This document shows, piece by piece, positions 55,543-63,564 of a stretch of 64,000 bases of DNA. A model generated the notes under the pieces. That model saw only the letters and a list, made by a program, of their open reading frames with translations. It was not told the origin of the DNA and made no database searches. The stretch comes from Fontivita pretiosa. GTDB lineage: Bacteria > Planctomycetota > Phycisphaerae > Tepidisphaerales > Tepidisphaeraceae. The translations under genes and the position numbers were made by a program. The DNA is taken from NCBI RefSeq assembly GCF_050410795.1, contig NZ_CP191258.1, positions 682,001-746,000 on the forward strand, written 5' to 3'. How positions within the stretch are numbered: the first letter of the stretch is position 1; each line of letters begins with the position of its first letter.

Positions 55543-57372
55543 ATGAGACTCGCTATCCTGCTTGGCATTCTTACGTTTCTCACTCCCATGGCCAGCGGCA
55601 ACGAATTCCACGTTTCCACCACAGGCAACGACAGCAACGAAGGCACGGCGGCGCGACCGTTGCGCACGATTTCCGCGGCGGCGCGACTGGCTCAGCCGGG
55701 GGATGTCATCACTGTGCATGAGGGCATCTACCGCGAGCGCGTCGCCCCACCACGCGGCGGCGAATCGGACACCAGGCGCATCGTCTATCAGGCCGCCCCG
55801 GGCGAAGAGGTCGAGATCCGCGGCTCGGAAATCGTCAAGAACTGGATCAAAGTGCAGCACGATGTCTGGAAGGCGACGATCCCAAACTCACTGTTCGGAT
55901 CGTTCAACCCATTCAAGGACGTGATCCGCGGCGACTGGTTCGATCCCAGGGGACGCGAGCATCACACCGGCGCGGTCTACCTCAACGGCGAATGGCTCAC
56001 GGAAGCGGCGACGCTTGACGAGGTGATGAAACCGACCGGCGATTCGCCCCTGTGGTTCGCTCAGGTTGACGACCAGCATACGACGATCTGGGCGCAGTTC
56101 AGAAATGCCGATCCGAACGAGCAGCTTGTCGAGGTCAATGTCCGGCGAACGGTGTTCTATCCCGAAAAGCCGGGCATCAATTACATCACCGTTCGCGGCT
56201 TTGTGATGCGGCATGCCGCCACGCCCTGGGCTCCGCCCACCGCCGAGCAGATCGGCCTGATCGGTACCCACTGGAGCAAGGGGTGGATCATCGAGAACAA
56301 CACCATCAGCCATTCCACCTGCTCGGGCATCTCATTGGGCAAGTATGGCGACGAATGGGACAACACGTCGGCCAACACCGCTGAAGGCTACATCAGGACG
56401 ATCGAGCGCGCTTTACAGAACGGCTGGAACAAGGACACCATCGGGCACCATATCGTCCGAAACAACACGATTTCGCACTGCGAGCAGGCGGGGATTGTCG
56501 GCAGCATGGGCGCGGCGTTCAGCACCGTCACCGGCAACACGATTCACGACGTCCACGTCCGCCGGCTCTTCAGTGGCGCCGAGATGGCCGGCATCAAGTT
56601 TCACGGCGCGATCGACGTGGAAGTCAGCCGCAACCACATTTACCGCACGTGTCTTGCCCTCTGGCTTGACTGGATGGCGCAGGGCGCGCGGGTGTCGAGC
56701 AATCTGTTCCATGACAACGACCTGGATCTGTTCCTGGAAGTCAACCACGGGCCGTTCGTCGTGGACAACAATGTGCTGCTCTCGCAGGGATCATTGCTGA
56801 GCGTGTCGCGCGGCGGCGCGTACGTTCACAACCTCTTCGCGGGAGTTTTCCATATCAACTTCGGCGACGAGCGGCAGACCCCCTATCACAAACCGCACTC
56901 CACTCAGCTCGCCGGGCTTCATGACAACATCCGCGGCGGCGACGACCGCTACTACAACAACGTCTTCGTCGAGCGCCCCGACCTGCGCCGCTACGACGAG
57001 GCCGCACTGCCCGTCTGGATGGCCGGAAACGTCTACGTCAACGGCGCCAAGCCCTCGCGGCATGAGAGCAACGCCCTGGTGAAGCCGGACTTTGATCCGA
57101 AGATCAAACTAGTTGAACGCCCCGACGGAATCTATCTGGAGATGCGTTTTGACAGGTCCTGGATCACCGACCACCAGCGGAAACTGATCACCAGCGAGCT
57201 GCTGGGCAAGGCTTCGATTCCACAGGCGGCCTACGAGCAGCCTGATGGCACGCCGATCCAGATCAACACCGACTATTTCGGCCAGCCGCGCAGCGCCACC
57301 AACCCGGCCCCCGGCCCGTTCGAGGATGTCGCGGACGGGCTGATCAATCGCAAAGTATGGAACGCATCATGA
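55543..57372 (+). CDS. Exported right-handed beta-helix protein (GH141-like)
   Basis: This protein has 609 aa starting MRLAILLGILTFLTPMASGN (signal peptide). The opening EFHVSTTGNDSNEGTAARPL and RTISAAARLAQPGDVITVHE is typical of planctomycete beta-helix glycan enzymes. Repeated coil turns include GWIIENNTISHSTCSGISLG, HHIVRNNTISHCEQAGIVGS and VEVSRNHIYRTCLALWLDWM, in the middle of the protein. This layout resembles GH141 (fucosidase/xylanase) and related carbohydrate-active beta-helix families, but I cannot assign catalytic residues. It lies among the GH38 and propeller genes and is likely part of the same glycan-degradation set. Confidence 0.78.
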   Translation: MRLAILLGILTFLTPMASGNEFHVSTTGNDSNEGTAARPLRTISAAARLAQPGDVITVHEGIYRERVAPPRGGESDTRRIVYQAAPGEEVEIRGSEIVKNWIKVQHDVWKATIPNSLFGSFNPFKDVIRGDWFDPRGREHHTGAVYLNGEWLTEAATLDEVMKPTGDSPLWFAQVDDQHTTIWAQFRNADPNEQLVEVNVRRTVFYPEKPGINYITVRGFVMRHAATPWAPPTAEQIGLIGTHWSKGWIIENNTISHSTCSGISLGKYGDEWDNTSANTAEGYIRTIERALQNGWNKDTIGHHIVRNNTISHCEQAGIVGSMGAAFSTVTGNTIHDVHVRRLFSGAEMAGIKFHGAIDVEVSRNHIYRTCLALWLDWMAQGARVSSNLFHDNDLDLFLEVNHGPFVVDNNVLLSQGSLLSVSRGGAYVHNLFAGVFHINFGDERQTPYHKPHSTQLAGLHDNIRGGDDRYYNNVFVERPDLRRYDEAALPVWMAGNVYVNGAKPSRHESNALVKPDFDPKIKLVERPDGIYLEMRFDRSWITDHQRKLITSELLGKASIPQAAYEQPDGTPIQINTDYFGQPRSATNPAPGPFEDVADGLINRKVWNAS

Positions 57373-57407
57373 GCCGCCAGGCAAGGCGACGCGCATCAAT
57401 TGGCGGC
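57373..57407. terminator. Weak inverted repeat between convergent genes
   Basis: GCCGCCA (57373-57379) and TGGCGGC (57401-57407) could form a 7-bp stem with a 21-nt loop right after the beta-helix stop and before the end of the minus-strand lactonase gene. Position is the main support. Confidence 0.3.
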
Positions 57408-57411
57408 CGGC

Positions 57412-58467
57412 TCAGCGTGTCGGTCCGAGCGTCAGCGCCGCGGCCGGGTTGTGAGTGGTGAGTTGCGCGATCTCGGCTTCGGTCAGCCCCGCGTGGCGCA
57501 GGGCGGGCAGGAACAGAACGAACAGGGTGTCAAACGGGCGGAAGTGGCCCCCACCCGCTTCGCCGGGGCGATACCAGCCGGCATCGTGTGAGACCAGGAC
57601 CTGTCCGAGCTTTCCGCGCCGCCTGGCCGCAAGGACCAGCTCGACGTGGCGCTGGACCGTTTCCGGCGCGATGCCGTCGAAGCTCAGCCAGGCGCCCATC
57701 TCCGCGATGCGCGCGTGCAACTCCGGGTCGCGTTCCACCTGCGCATGAACCCAGATGAACGCGCGGGGAGCAACGCCCTGCTCACGCAGGATCGCCAGTT
57801 GCTCCAGGGCCGCGTTGCCGTCGCCGCTGTGACTGGCGATCGTCAGCCCGGTGCGATGATGTGTCTGCGCCGCAGCCAGCACCAGCTTGCGATGCAATTC
57901 GTGCAGCGGCGACTCGTTTACGCCGATCTTGATGAAGCTCGGACGAACGCCCGTGCCGTCGATGCCATGCTCGAACTCGCGCACCCACCGCTGGGCGAGT
58001 TGATCGACCGACTCGTCACGCGCGTGCTGCGGCAGATACTTAAAGTCCGGCCCGGCGCCGTAATAGCCGGTGTTGGTGATGATCTTCAATCCCGACGCCT
58101 GCGACAGACGCTTCAGCAGGATCGGATCACGACCGAGATACGCGGGGGTGCAATCAACCAGCGTCGAGCAACCCAGCGCAGCCAGTTGCTTCAGATGCGG
58201 CAGGACCGCGCGCTGGACATCATCGCGGTCGTAGCGGTCGGGCGTGGCGCGATCAGCGCCAATGAAATCCACCAGCAGGTGCTCGTGTGGCAGCGTTACG
58301 CCCAGTTGCGATGCGTGCACCGGGCCATCGACGGTCATGACCTGCCCTTGCGGGCGAGATGCGGGCGCGGTGCTGGCGGCCAGCAGCGCGCAGGGCGCCG
58401 CGATCGCCGCCGACGCCATCGCGCACAGCACGTTGCGTCGAGAAGTTGTCGCGGTTATGCGGATCAT
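57412..58467 (-). CDS. Phosphotriesterase-family (lactonase-like) amidohydrolase, Tat-exported
   Basis: This protein has 351 aa from the ATG at 58467; in-frame ATGs at 58473 and 58476 are also possible. The N-terminus has a twin-arginine signal (TTSRRNVLCAMASAAIAAP). Binuclear metal-site residues of the PTE family follow: HxH in LPHEHLLVD, the candidate carboxylated Lys in SFIKIGVNES, His in IASHSGDG, His in WVHAQ, and Asp in LVSHDAGWYRPGE. Family members hydrolyse lactones or phosphotriesters; most bacterial ones are lactonases. Export by Tat fits a protein loaded with metal in the cytoplasm. It may act on sugar lactones released by the neighbouring glycosidases, which is inference. Confidence 0.85.
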   Translation of the reverse strand: MIRITATTSRRNVLCAMASAAIAAPCALLAASTAPASRPQGQVMTVDGPVHASQLGVTLPHEHLLVDFIGADRATPDRYDRDDVQRAVLPHLKQLAALGCSTLVDCTPAYLGRDPILLKRLSQASGLKIITNTGYYGAGPDFKYLPQHARDESVDQLAQRWVREFEHGIDGTGVRPSFIKIGVNESPLHELHRKLVLAAAQTHHRTGLTIASHSGDGNAALEQLAILREQGVAPRAFIWVHAQVERDPELHARIAEMGAWLSFDGIAPETVQRHVELVLAARRRGKLGQVLVSHDAGWYRPGEAGGGHFRPFDTLFVLFLPALRHAGLTEAEIAQLTTHNPAAALTLGPTR

Positions 58468-58575
58468 GCTCATCATCATCAGCGATCTGACCGGCCGACG
58501 CCATACGGCCAGGGGACAACTGGCACGCCCCGGCGCTGCCGACACCGATGCCCGCATGGTCAAGTGTTCGCCAGC

Positions 58576-59433
58576 TCAGTCATCCGTCGGCAGCAGGACG
58601 TTGTCGTTACCGTCGCGAGGTGAATTGACCACGTCGCTGCTGGCAAAACCGCTGGCTCCCGCGCGGCGGGCGTAGATATTGTCGCGCTGGATGCCGCAGA
58701 ACGGGCTGGACTGGAACTCCACATGCCCGTCGCCATACAGCACGTTCTGGCCGTCGCCGCCGTGGTTGCGGCTGTTGCCCTGCTTCATCGCGCGGGCGCT
58801 GGACGTGCTGGTAACCGCCAGCACGTTCTGATCCGTGCCCGCGGTGCCCGGATTGATGTCCGCCGCCACCGCAAACCCGGCCGTGACGGAGTTGTTCAGC
58901 TTGAACGGGGGCTTGGCGCTGAGCGCGCCGTCATCCGCGTACGGGTTCTGATAGCTGTAGCTGAGATGCTTGAGCACGCCCTCCTTGCCCGGCCAGTTCG
59001 AGCAGCTCAGCGCCGTGTTCGTCCCGCCGCCAAAGTCCCACCTCTCAGCGTTGCTGCTGTGGCAGGTGAAGACTTCGGAGGTAATCTCCTGCGTACGGAT
59101 GAGCAGGAACAGCGCGGCGCTGACATCGTTGGGCCCGGGGCCGCCTGCCTTGAACGGGTCGGTAGCGGCCGCGCCCGTGCCCCAGGTAGGCGTGACGACG
59201 GGCCCGCCGACGTAGACCGTCATCGGATACGCCCCGCCGTTCTCGTTGGAGTACAACAGGATCGCCTGACCGATCTTGCGGAGGTTGTTGGCGCAGCCGA
59301 TGCGGTTGTTACCGCCAAGGTGTCTTCGCCAACACCCGAGAAACATCACCGCGCACAGGGGGATCAGGAGCACGACAACGAGCAGGTCGGCCAGGGTAAG
59401 CCCAGCCGAGCTGCGACCGATTCGGCGCTTCAT
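58576..59433 (-). CDS. DUF1559-like prepilin-type protein
   Basis: This protein has 285 aa from the ATG at 59433, with AAGGAG 7 nt upstream. The short basic leader and single N-terminal hydrophobic helix (GLTLADLLVVVLLIPLCAVM) look like a prepilin, but the canonical GFTLxE is replaced by GLTLAD. The body shows DUF1559-type features: GCANNLRKIGQAILLYSNEN, and the late NHGGDGQNVLYGDGHVEFQS. In planctomycetes such proteins are numerous and probably form pseudopili or surface proteins processed by a prepilin peptidase. The changed cleavage-site residues make processing uncertain. Confidence 0.82.
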   Translation of the reverse strand: MKRRIGRSSAGLTLADLLVVVLLIPLCAVMFLGCWRRHLGGNNRIGCANNLRKIGQAILLYSNENGGAYPMTVYVGGPVVTPTWGTGAAATDPFKAGGPGPNDVSAALFLLIRTQEITSEVFTCHSSNAERWDFGGGTNTALSCSNWPGKEGVLKHLSYSYQNPYADDGALSAKPPFKLNNSVTAGFAVAADINPGTAGTDQNVLAVTSTSSARAMKQGNSRNHGGDGQNVLYGDGHVEFQSSPFCGIQRDNIYARRAGASGFASSDVVNSPRDGNDNVLLPTDD

Positions 59434-59785
59434 ACGAAGCTCCTTTCGCCAGGCGTCGCGGCAGGCGCCCAGTGCGCAGTCGATGCGATCGTCGTCGTCG
59501 AATGAATGAAATGACAAATATGATGGCCAACAGTGCCGTTCGAAGCGGATCGGATCGAACCGGCCGCCGACGATTCTCGACCATCGCCGTCAACTTCCGC
59601 AGAAGCGACTTCGCGACGGAACAGAACAATTCGCCGCCAGCGACCGTCGCTGGCGGGTTTGTCTTTGCTGGTTGAACAGACGCACCACTGTGCCCAACTG
59701 TGACTCGGTTGAGCAACATCACGGCGGGCTGAACGTCGCCATCGATCACAGGCCCCCGGGACTGAACAGCGGTATTCTACCACGC
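59434..59785. other. Intergenic region with a palindrome
   Basis: No gene is supported in these 352 bases. A perfect inverted repeat lies at 59634-59656 (CCGCCAGCGAC, one C, GTCGCTGGCGG), able to fold as a 9-bp stem with a 5-nt loop. On the plus strand it is followed by GTTTGTCTTTG, which resembles a poor terminator, but no plus-strand gene precedes it. It may be a dispersed palindromic element. The promoter of the prepilin gene should lie near 59440-59520. Confidence 0.45.
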
Positions 59786-59805
59786 CGCGCGCAAAGCTGC
59801 GCGCG
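59786..59805 (-). terminator. Hairpin after the ABC efflux operon
   Basis: On the minus strand, CGCGCGCA and TGCGCGCG form a perfect 8-bp stem with loop GCTT, 10 bp after the stop of the TolC-like gene. There is no U-tract, so a stabilising or Rho-dependent end is possible. Confidence 0.5.
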
Positions 59806-59815
59806 AATCCGGGAA

Positions 59816-61534
59816 TTACCGTTTAGGCACGGGCGTGGGCGCCCAGGAGACTTTGGCCTGCCCCAGAAGCATGCCCGTCGCAAAGGCGATGTCCACCTGC
59901 GAGATCTGATACTCCGTGATTGCCGCGATCTCCGCCGACTGGGCATTGGCCAGGTTCGCCTGTGCCGCCAGCACTTCGGTCGAAGTCCGCAACCCAAGCT
60001 CGAACTGTCGGACTTCAGCGTCAAGCAGTCGCGCCGCCAGGATCGTGCGCTGCCGCGTGGCGAGGATGCGTTGCCAGTTGGCCTGTAGCTGATCCAGGGC
60101 GTTGAGCACCTCCTGGGTGATCAGCATCGCCCGCTGCTGTCGCGAGGTCAGCGTCTGAAGCCGCGTCGCCAGCGCCCGTCGCAGGCGGCTGCGTGCCGCT
60201 TCGTTGCCGATCGGCACTTCCATCCGCAATCCCAGCCGATGGTCCTCGAAGTTCTTGTCGGAGACCATGTTGAACGACTCGTCCCACCCCGGCCCCAGAC
60301 CGTTGACGTTGTACGTGTAATCCAGCACGACCAGCGGCAGCGTATCGTTTCGCGCGAACGCGACGCTGCTGGTTTCCTGCGCGATCCGCAGCTCCAGCTC
60401 GAGCATCTCCATGCGATGTTTCATCGCGGCATCAACCAGCCGGTCGGCATCGAGACTGTATTGCAGCGCGTTGGGCAGAGTAGCGGGGATCAGCACGGTG
60501 CGGGTGTTCATCTCCAGCCCGGGCTGGTTGAGCACGCGCTTCAGTTCGCGCTGGCGGTCGCGGACGGCATTTTCGGCATTGATGATCGCCTCGATCGTGT
60601 CGGCCACGCCCGACTCGGCGCGGACGATCTCGACCTGGGCCGCCTGCCCCGCATCGACCAGCCGGCGGGCGCGCTCGAGCTGCGCCACCGCCAGGTCATA
60701 CTCCTTGCGCCGGACCTCCAGTTCCCGTCGCGCCGCATAGAGCCGCCAGTACACGCGCTCGGCCGCCGCAAGCACCCGGATGATCTCCAGCTTGGTGCGA
60801 GCCTGGCTGATCTGGTAGTCGTAAAACGCGACGCGAATGCGATGAGAATTGGCGGCGATCCCCGCGCCGCGGAGCAGCGGGTGCGAGATCGACGCCGAGA
60901 CGTCCGAGGTATACGCGGGATTCAGCGTCGAGAACTGGTTGTTGGTTTCCAGCCGGCTCATCGGCACCGCGAGCTGCACCGTCCCGCCGGTGCGCAGCGG
61001 CAGGACCAGCCCCGGCGAAATGCTCAGGTCCTTGACGTTGGAGCCGGCAAGCTGGCTGGCGGTGGGCGTGTCGCTCACCCCGTAATCGCTGTTGAGCCTG
61101 AACAGCGATTCGAACTGCGCTTCGACCTCGCTGAGCGATTCGCGCGCGATCGTCGGGCTGAGCAGCTCGACCTGCACGTCCAGGTTGTTGGCCAGCGCCA
61201 TCTGCCGGACTTCTTCCAGTGTAATGGCGACTTCGGGCACTTCGGCCGGGGCGGTGGCGGGCAGCGTGGTGGGCAATGTTGCGGGCATGGTCGTCGGCGG
61301 CGAGCTGGACAGATCCGCCAGCTCCACCTGCTCGATCGTCCGCAATCGATCGCGCGGCACGACGATCTCGCCGGTGCCACCCGTGCCGAAATCCCGACAG
61401 GAGAGCCCCGGGCACAGAGCAGCCGGCAGGAGCAGAAGTGTCATACGCGTCCACCCGCTGCGCAGCGATCTGCCGATTGACTCGGTGCTTCTTACCTTTT
61501 TCCTTCCCATTCTGTCCTCTGCCCTGATCGCCAT
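59816..61534 (-). CDS. TolC-family outer membrane lipoprotein of ABC efflux system
   Basis: This protein has 572 aa, and its exact start is uncertain: 61534, 61510 or 61444 all fit, and the last gives MTLLLLPAALCPGLS followed by a lipobox Cys. A Thr/Pro-rich linker (about 80-97) follows. Two OEP-type repeats make the channel: ITLEEVRQMALANNLDVQVE to about residue 330, and ADRLVDAAMKHRMEMLELEL to VDIAFATGMLLG. It starts 3 bp after the permease stop, so it closes a macA-macB-tolC-like operon that exports macrolides, peptides or lipoproteins. Confidence 0.88.
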   Translation of the reverse strand: MAIRAEDRMGRKKVRSTESIGRSLRSGWTRMTLLLLPAALCPGLSCRDFGTGGTGEIVVPRDRLRTIEQVELADLSSSPPTTMPATLPTTLPATAPAEVPEVAITLEEVRQMALANNLDVQVELLSPTIARESLSEVEAQFESLFRLNSDYGVSDTPTASQLAGSNVKDLSISPGLVLPLRTGGTVQLAVPMSRLETNNQFSTLNPAYTSDVSASISHPLLRGAGIAANSHRIRVAFYDYQISQARTKLEIIRVLAAAERVYWRLYAARRELEVRRKEYDLAVAQLERARRLVDAGQAAQVEIVRAESGVADTIEAIINAENAVRDRQRELKRVLNQPGLEMNTRTVLIPATLPNALQYSLDADRLVDAAMKHRMEMLELELRIAQETSSVAFARNDTLPLVVLDYTYNVNGLGPGWDESFNMVSDKNFEDHRLGLRMEVPIGNEAARSRLRRALATRLQTLTSRQQRAMLITQEVLNALDQLQANWQRILATRQRTILAARLLDAEVRQFELGLRTSTEVLAAQANLANAQSAEIAAITEYQISQVDIAFATGMLLGQAKVSWAPTPVPKR

Positions 61535-61537
61535 GCC

Positions 61538-62800
61538 CTATTCATGTCTGAGCGCCTCGATCGGGTCCAGGCGGGCGGCTTTGATCGCGGGGAACATGCC
61601 GAAGATGACGCCGACGGCGGCGGCAAAGCCGAAGCTGAGCGCCACCGCCCACGCAGGCACATACGCCTTGTCCAGATATGCCCCGGGGATCGACGCCAGC
61701 CCGCGCGTCAATCCATACCCGCACAGGATTCCGATCAGCCCGCCAAACAGACAGATCATCACCGCCTCGACGAGGAACTGAAGCAGGATGGCCGCCGGCC
61801 GGGCGCCGACGGCCTTTCGCAGGCCGATCTCGCGCGTTCGCTCCGAGACGCTGACGAGCATGATGTTCATGATTCCCACGCCGCCGACCAGCAGCGAGAT
61901 CCCCACCACCCCCGCCGCCACCATCGTGATCGCCAGTGCCACCGACTGAAACTGCTCGATGATCCGCTGAAGGACTTCCAGGCGAAAGGTGTTGGGCTCG
62001 TCGGGCTTGAGTCGTCGCTGCTTGCGAAGAAAGAAGTTCAGCTCGGCGCGCGCCTCCTCCGAGACGTCGGCGGATTTGCTGGCGGCGATGCAGAACAGCC
62101 CCGGCCGATACCGCCGCCACGCCGTGTTGAACGGAATGAACACCTCGTATCCCTGTCCGCCGTCGCCGAAAATCGCAAGCTGATGCGGCGGCTCGATCAC
62201 GCCGACGATCAGATAGCGATCACTCTGCACCATGATCGACTGCCCGATGCAGTCGCGATCCAGCCGCAGTCGATCCCGCAGCGCCGGACTTACCAGACAC
62301 ACCGGACGCGCCTGCTCGTTGTCGATCAGCGAGAACGGCCGGCCCTCGATCACCGAGCGGTTCTCGATCCGATGCCAGTCCGGCTCGATGCCCATCACCT
62401 CAACATTGTCCAGTTGCGTCTGCTGGAACGAGACCTGCCGTCGCATCTCGGCGATGCGCGTGAACCGGGCCACCGACGGACAGTGCTCCAGCAGGCCGTC
62501 GAACTCCTGCGGCTTGAACCGAAACGCCCACCACGGCGCGTAACGCTTCGGGCCGTACTCCGGCCGCCAGGCGAATATGAAGATCTTGTTCGTCCCGAAC
62601 GTCTCAAAATCCGCCAGAACCTTGCTCTTCAGCCCCGTCAGTGCGGCGATGACGGCGGTCACCGAAGCCACCCCGATGATGATCCCGATCGTCGTGAGGA
62701 TCGCCCGGGTCTTGTTGGCCCAGATCTGCGCCATGGCCAGCACGGCACTCTGATAGCCGAGTCGCAGCGGGGAGAGAAGTTGGTAGATCAGCCAGACCAT
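61538..62800 (-). CDS. MacB-like ABC transporter permease
   Basis: This 420 aa inner membrane protein has TM1 at about residues 30-52 (TRAILTTIGIIIGVASVTAV), a large periplasmic domain (about 60-290), and three C-terminal membrane segments starting VALAITMVAAGVVGISLLVG, then AVMICLFGGLIGILCGYGL and AWAVALSFGFAAAVGVIFGM. It ends with the FtsX-fold signature FPAIKAARLDPIEALRHE. It is an intact relative of the broken permease at 17.2-17.9 kb. It overlaps the ATPase gene by 13 bp, a sign of tight coupling, and acts as a mechanotransmission exporter with the adaptor and TolC-like channel. Confidence 0.93.
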   Translation of the reverse strand: MVWLIYQLLSPLRLGYQSAVLAMAQIWANKTRAILTTIGIIIGVASVTAVIAALTGLKSKVLADFETFGTNKIFIFAWRPEYGPKRYAPWWAFRFKPQEFDGLLEHCPSVARFTRIAEMRRQVSFQQTQLDNVEVMGIEPDWHRIENRSVIEGRPFSLIDNEQARPVCLVSPALRDRLRLDRDCIGQSIMVQSDRYLIVGVIEPPHQLAIFGDGGQGYEVFIPFNTAWRRYRPGLFCIAASKSADVSEEARAELNFFLRKQRRLKPDEPNTFRLEVLQRIIEQFQSVALAITMVAAGVVGISLLVGGVGIMNIMLVSVSERTREIGLRKAVGARPAAILLQFLVEAVMICLFGGLIGILCGYGLTRGLASIPGAYLDKAYVPAWAVALSFGFAAAVGVIFGMFPAIKAARLDPIEALRHE

Positions 62801-63531
62801 GATGCGATGGACAGCCCACTGACGGCGTCTTTTTCCACCGGCAGATCCGAAACGATTTTGCCGTCTTTCATCCGGATGATGCGCCGGGCGTGTCGCGCCA
62901 CGTCGGCCTCGTGCGTGACCAGCAGGATCGTCTGTCCTTCGCGGTGAAGCTGCTGGAAAAGCCCGAGGATTTCTTCGCTGGTGGCGCTGTCGAGGTTACC
63001 GGTGGGTTCGTCTGCCAGCAGGATCGTCGGTCGCGCCACCAGCGCCCGCGCGATGGCGACTCGCTGCCTCTGGCCTCCGGAAAGCTGATTGGGTCGATGC
63101 CTCATCCGGTCGCCCAGCCCCACGCGCTCCAGCGCCTGGCGTGCCTGCCGGCGGCGAGTCCACCATCCGCTGGGCGAGTAGATCAACGGCAGCTCGACGT
63201 TCTTCAGGGCACTGAGCCTGGGCAACAGCTCGAACGACTGAAACACAAAGCCGATGCGCTCATTGCGGACCCGCGCCAAAGCGGCGGCGCCCATCGAACT
63301 GACCGGCCGGCCGTCCAGCTCGTATACGCCGGACGTGGGACGATCCAGACACCCGATGATGTTCATCAGCGTGCTTTTGCCGGATCCCGAGGAACCCATC
63401 ACCGCCACGTATTCGTTGGCCCGGACCTCCAGACTCACCCCGTTGAGCGCTCGGATCTGCTCCACTCCGACGCGATAGACCTTGGTCACGTCGATCAGCC
63501 GGATGATGGGATGTCCGTTGGAAGAGCTCAT
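62788..63531 (-). CDS. MacB/LolD-type ABC transporter ATPase
   Basis: This protein has 247 aa from the ATG giving MSSSNGHPIIRLIDVTKVYR. Walker A is GSSGSGKSTLMNIIG, the Q-loop is GFVFQSFELLPRLSALKNVE, the signature is LSGGQRQRVAIARAL, Walker B is ILLADEPTGNLDS, and the H-loop is LLVTHEADVARHARR. It powers the downstream permease from the cytoplasmic side. The ATPase and permease are separate genes, unlike E. coli MacB, where they are fused. A small insert (SPSGWWTRRRQARQ) precedes the signature region. Confidence 0.95.
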   Translation of the reverse strand: MSSSNGHPIIRLIDVTKVYRVGVEQIRALNGVSLEVRANEYVAVMGSSGSGKSTLMNIIGCLDRPTSGVYELDGRPVSSMGAAALARVRNERIGFVFQSFELLPRLSALKNVELPLIYSPSGWWTRRRQARQALERVGLGDRMRHRPNQLSGGQRQRVAIARALVARPTILLADEPTGNLDSATSEEILGLFQQLHREGQTILLVTHEADVARHARRIIRMKDGKIVSDLPVEKDAVSGLSIASWSG

Positions 63532-63564
63532 ACGTGGCACGGGAAGCGCCGACCGAACAATGGA

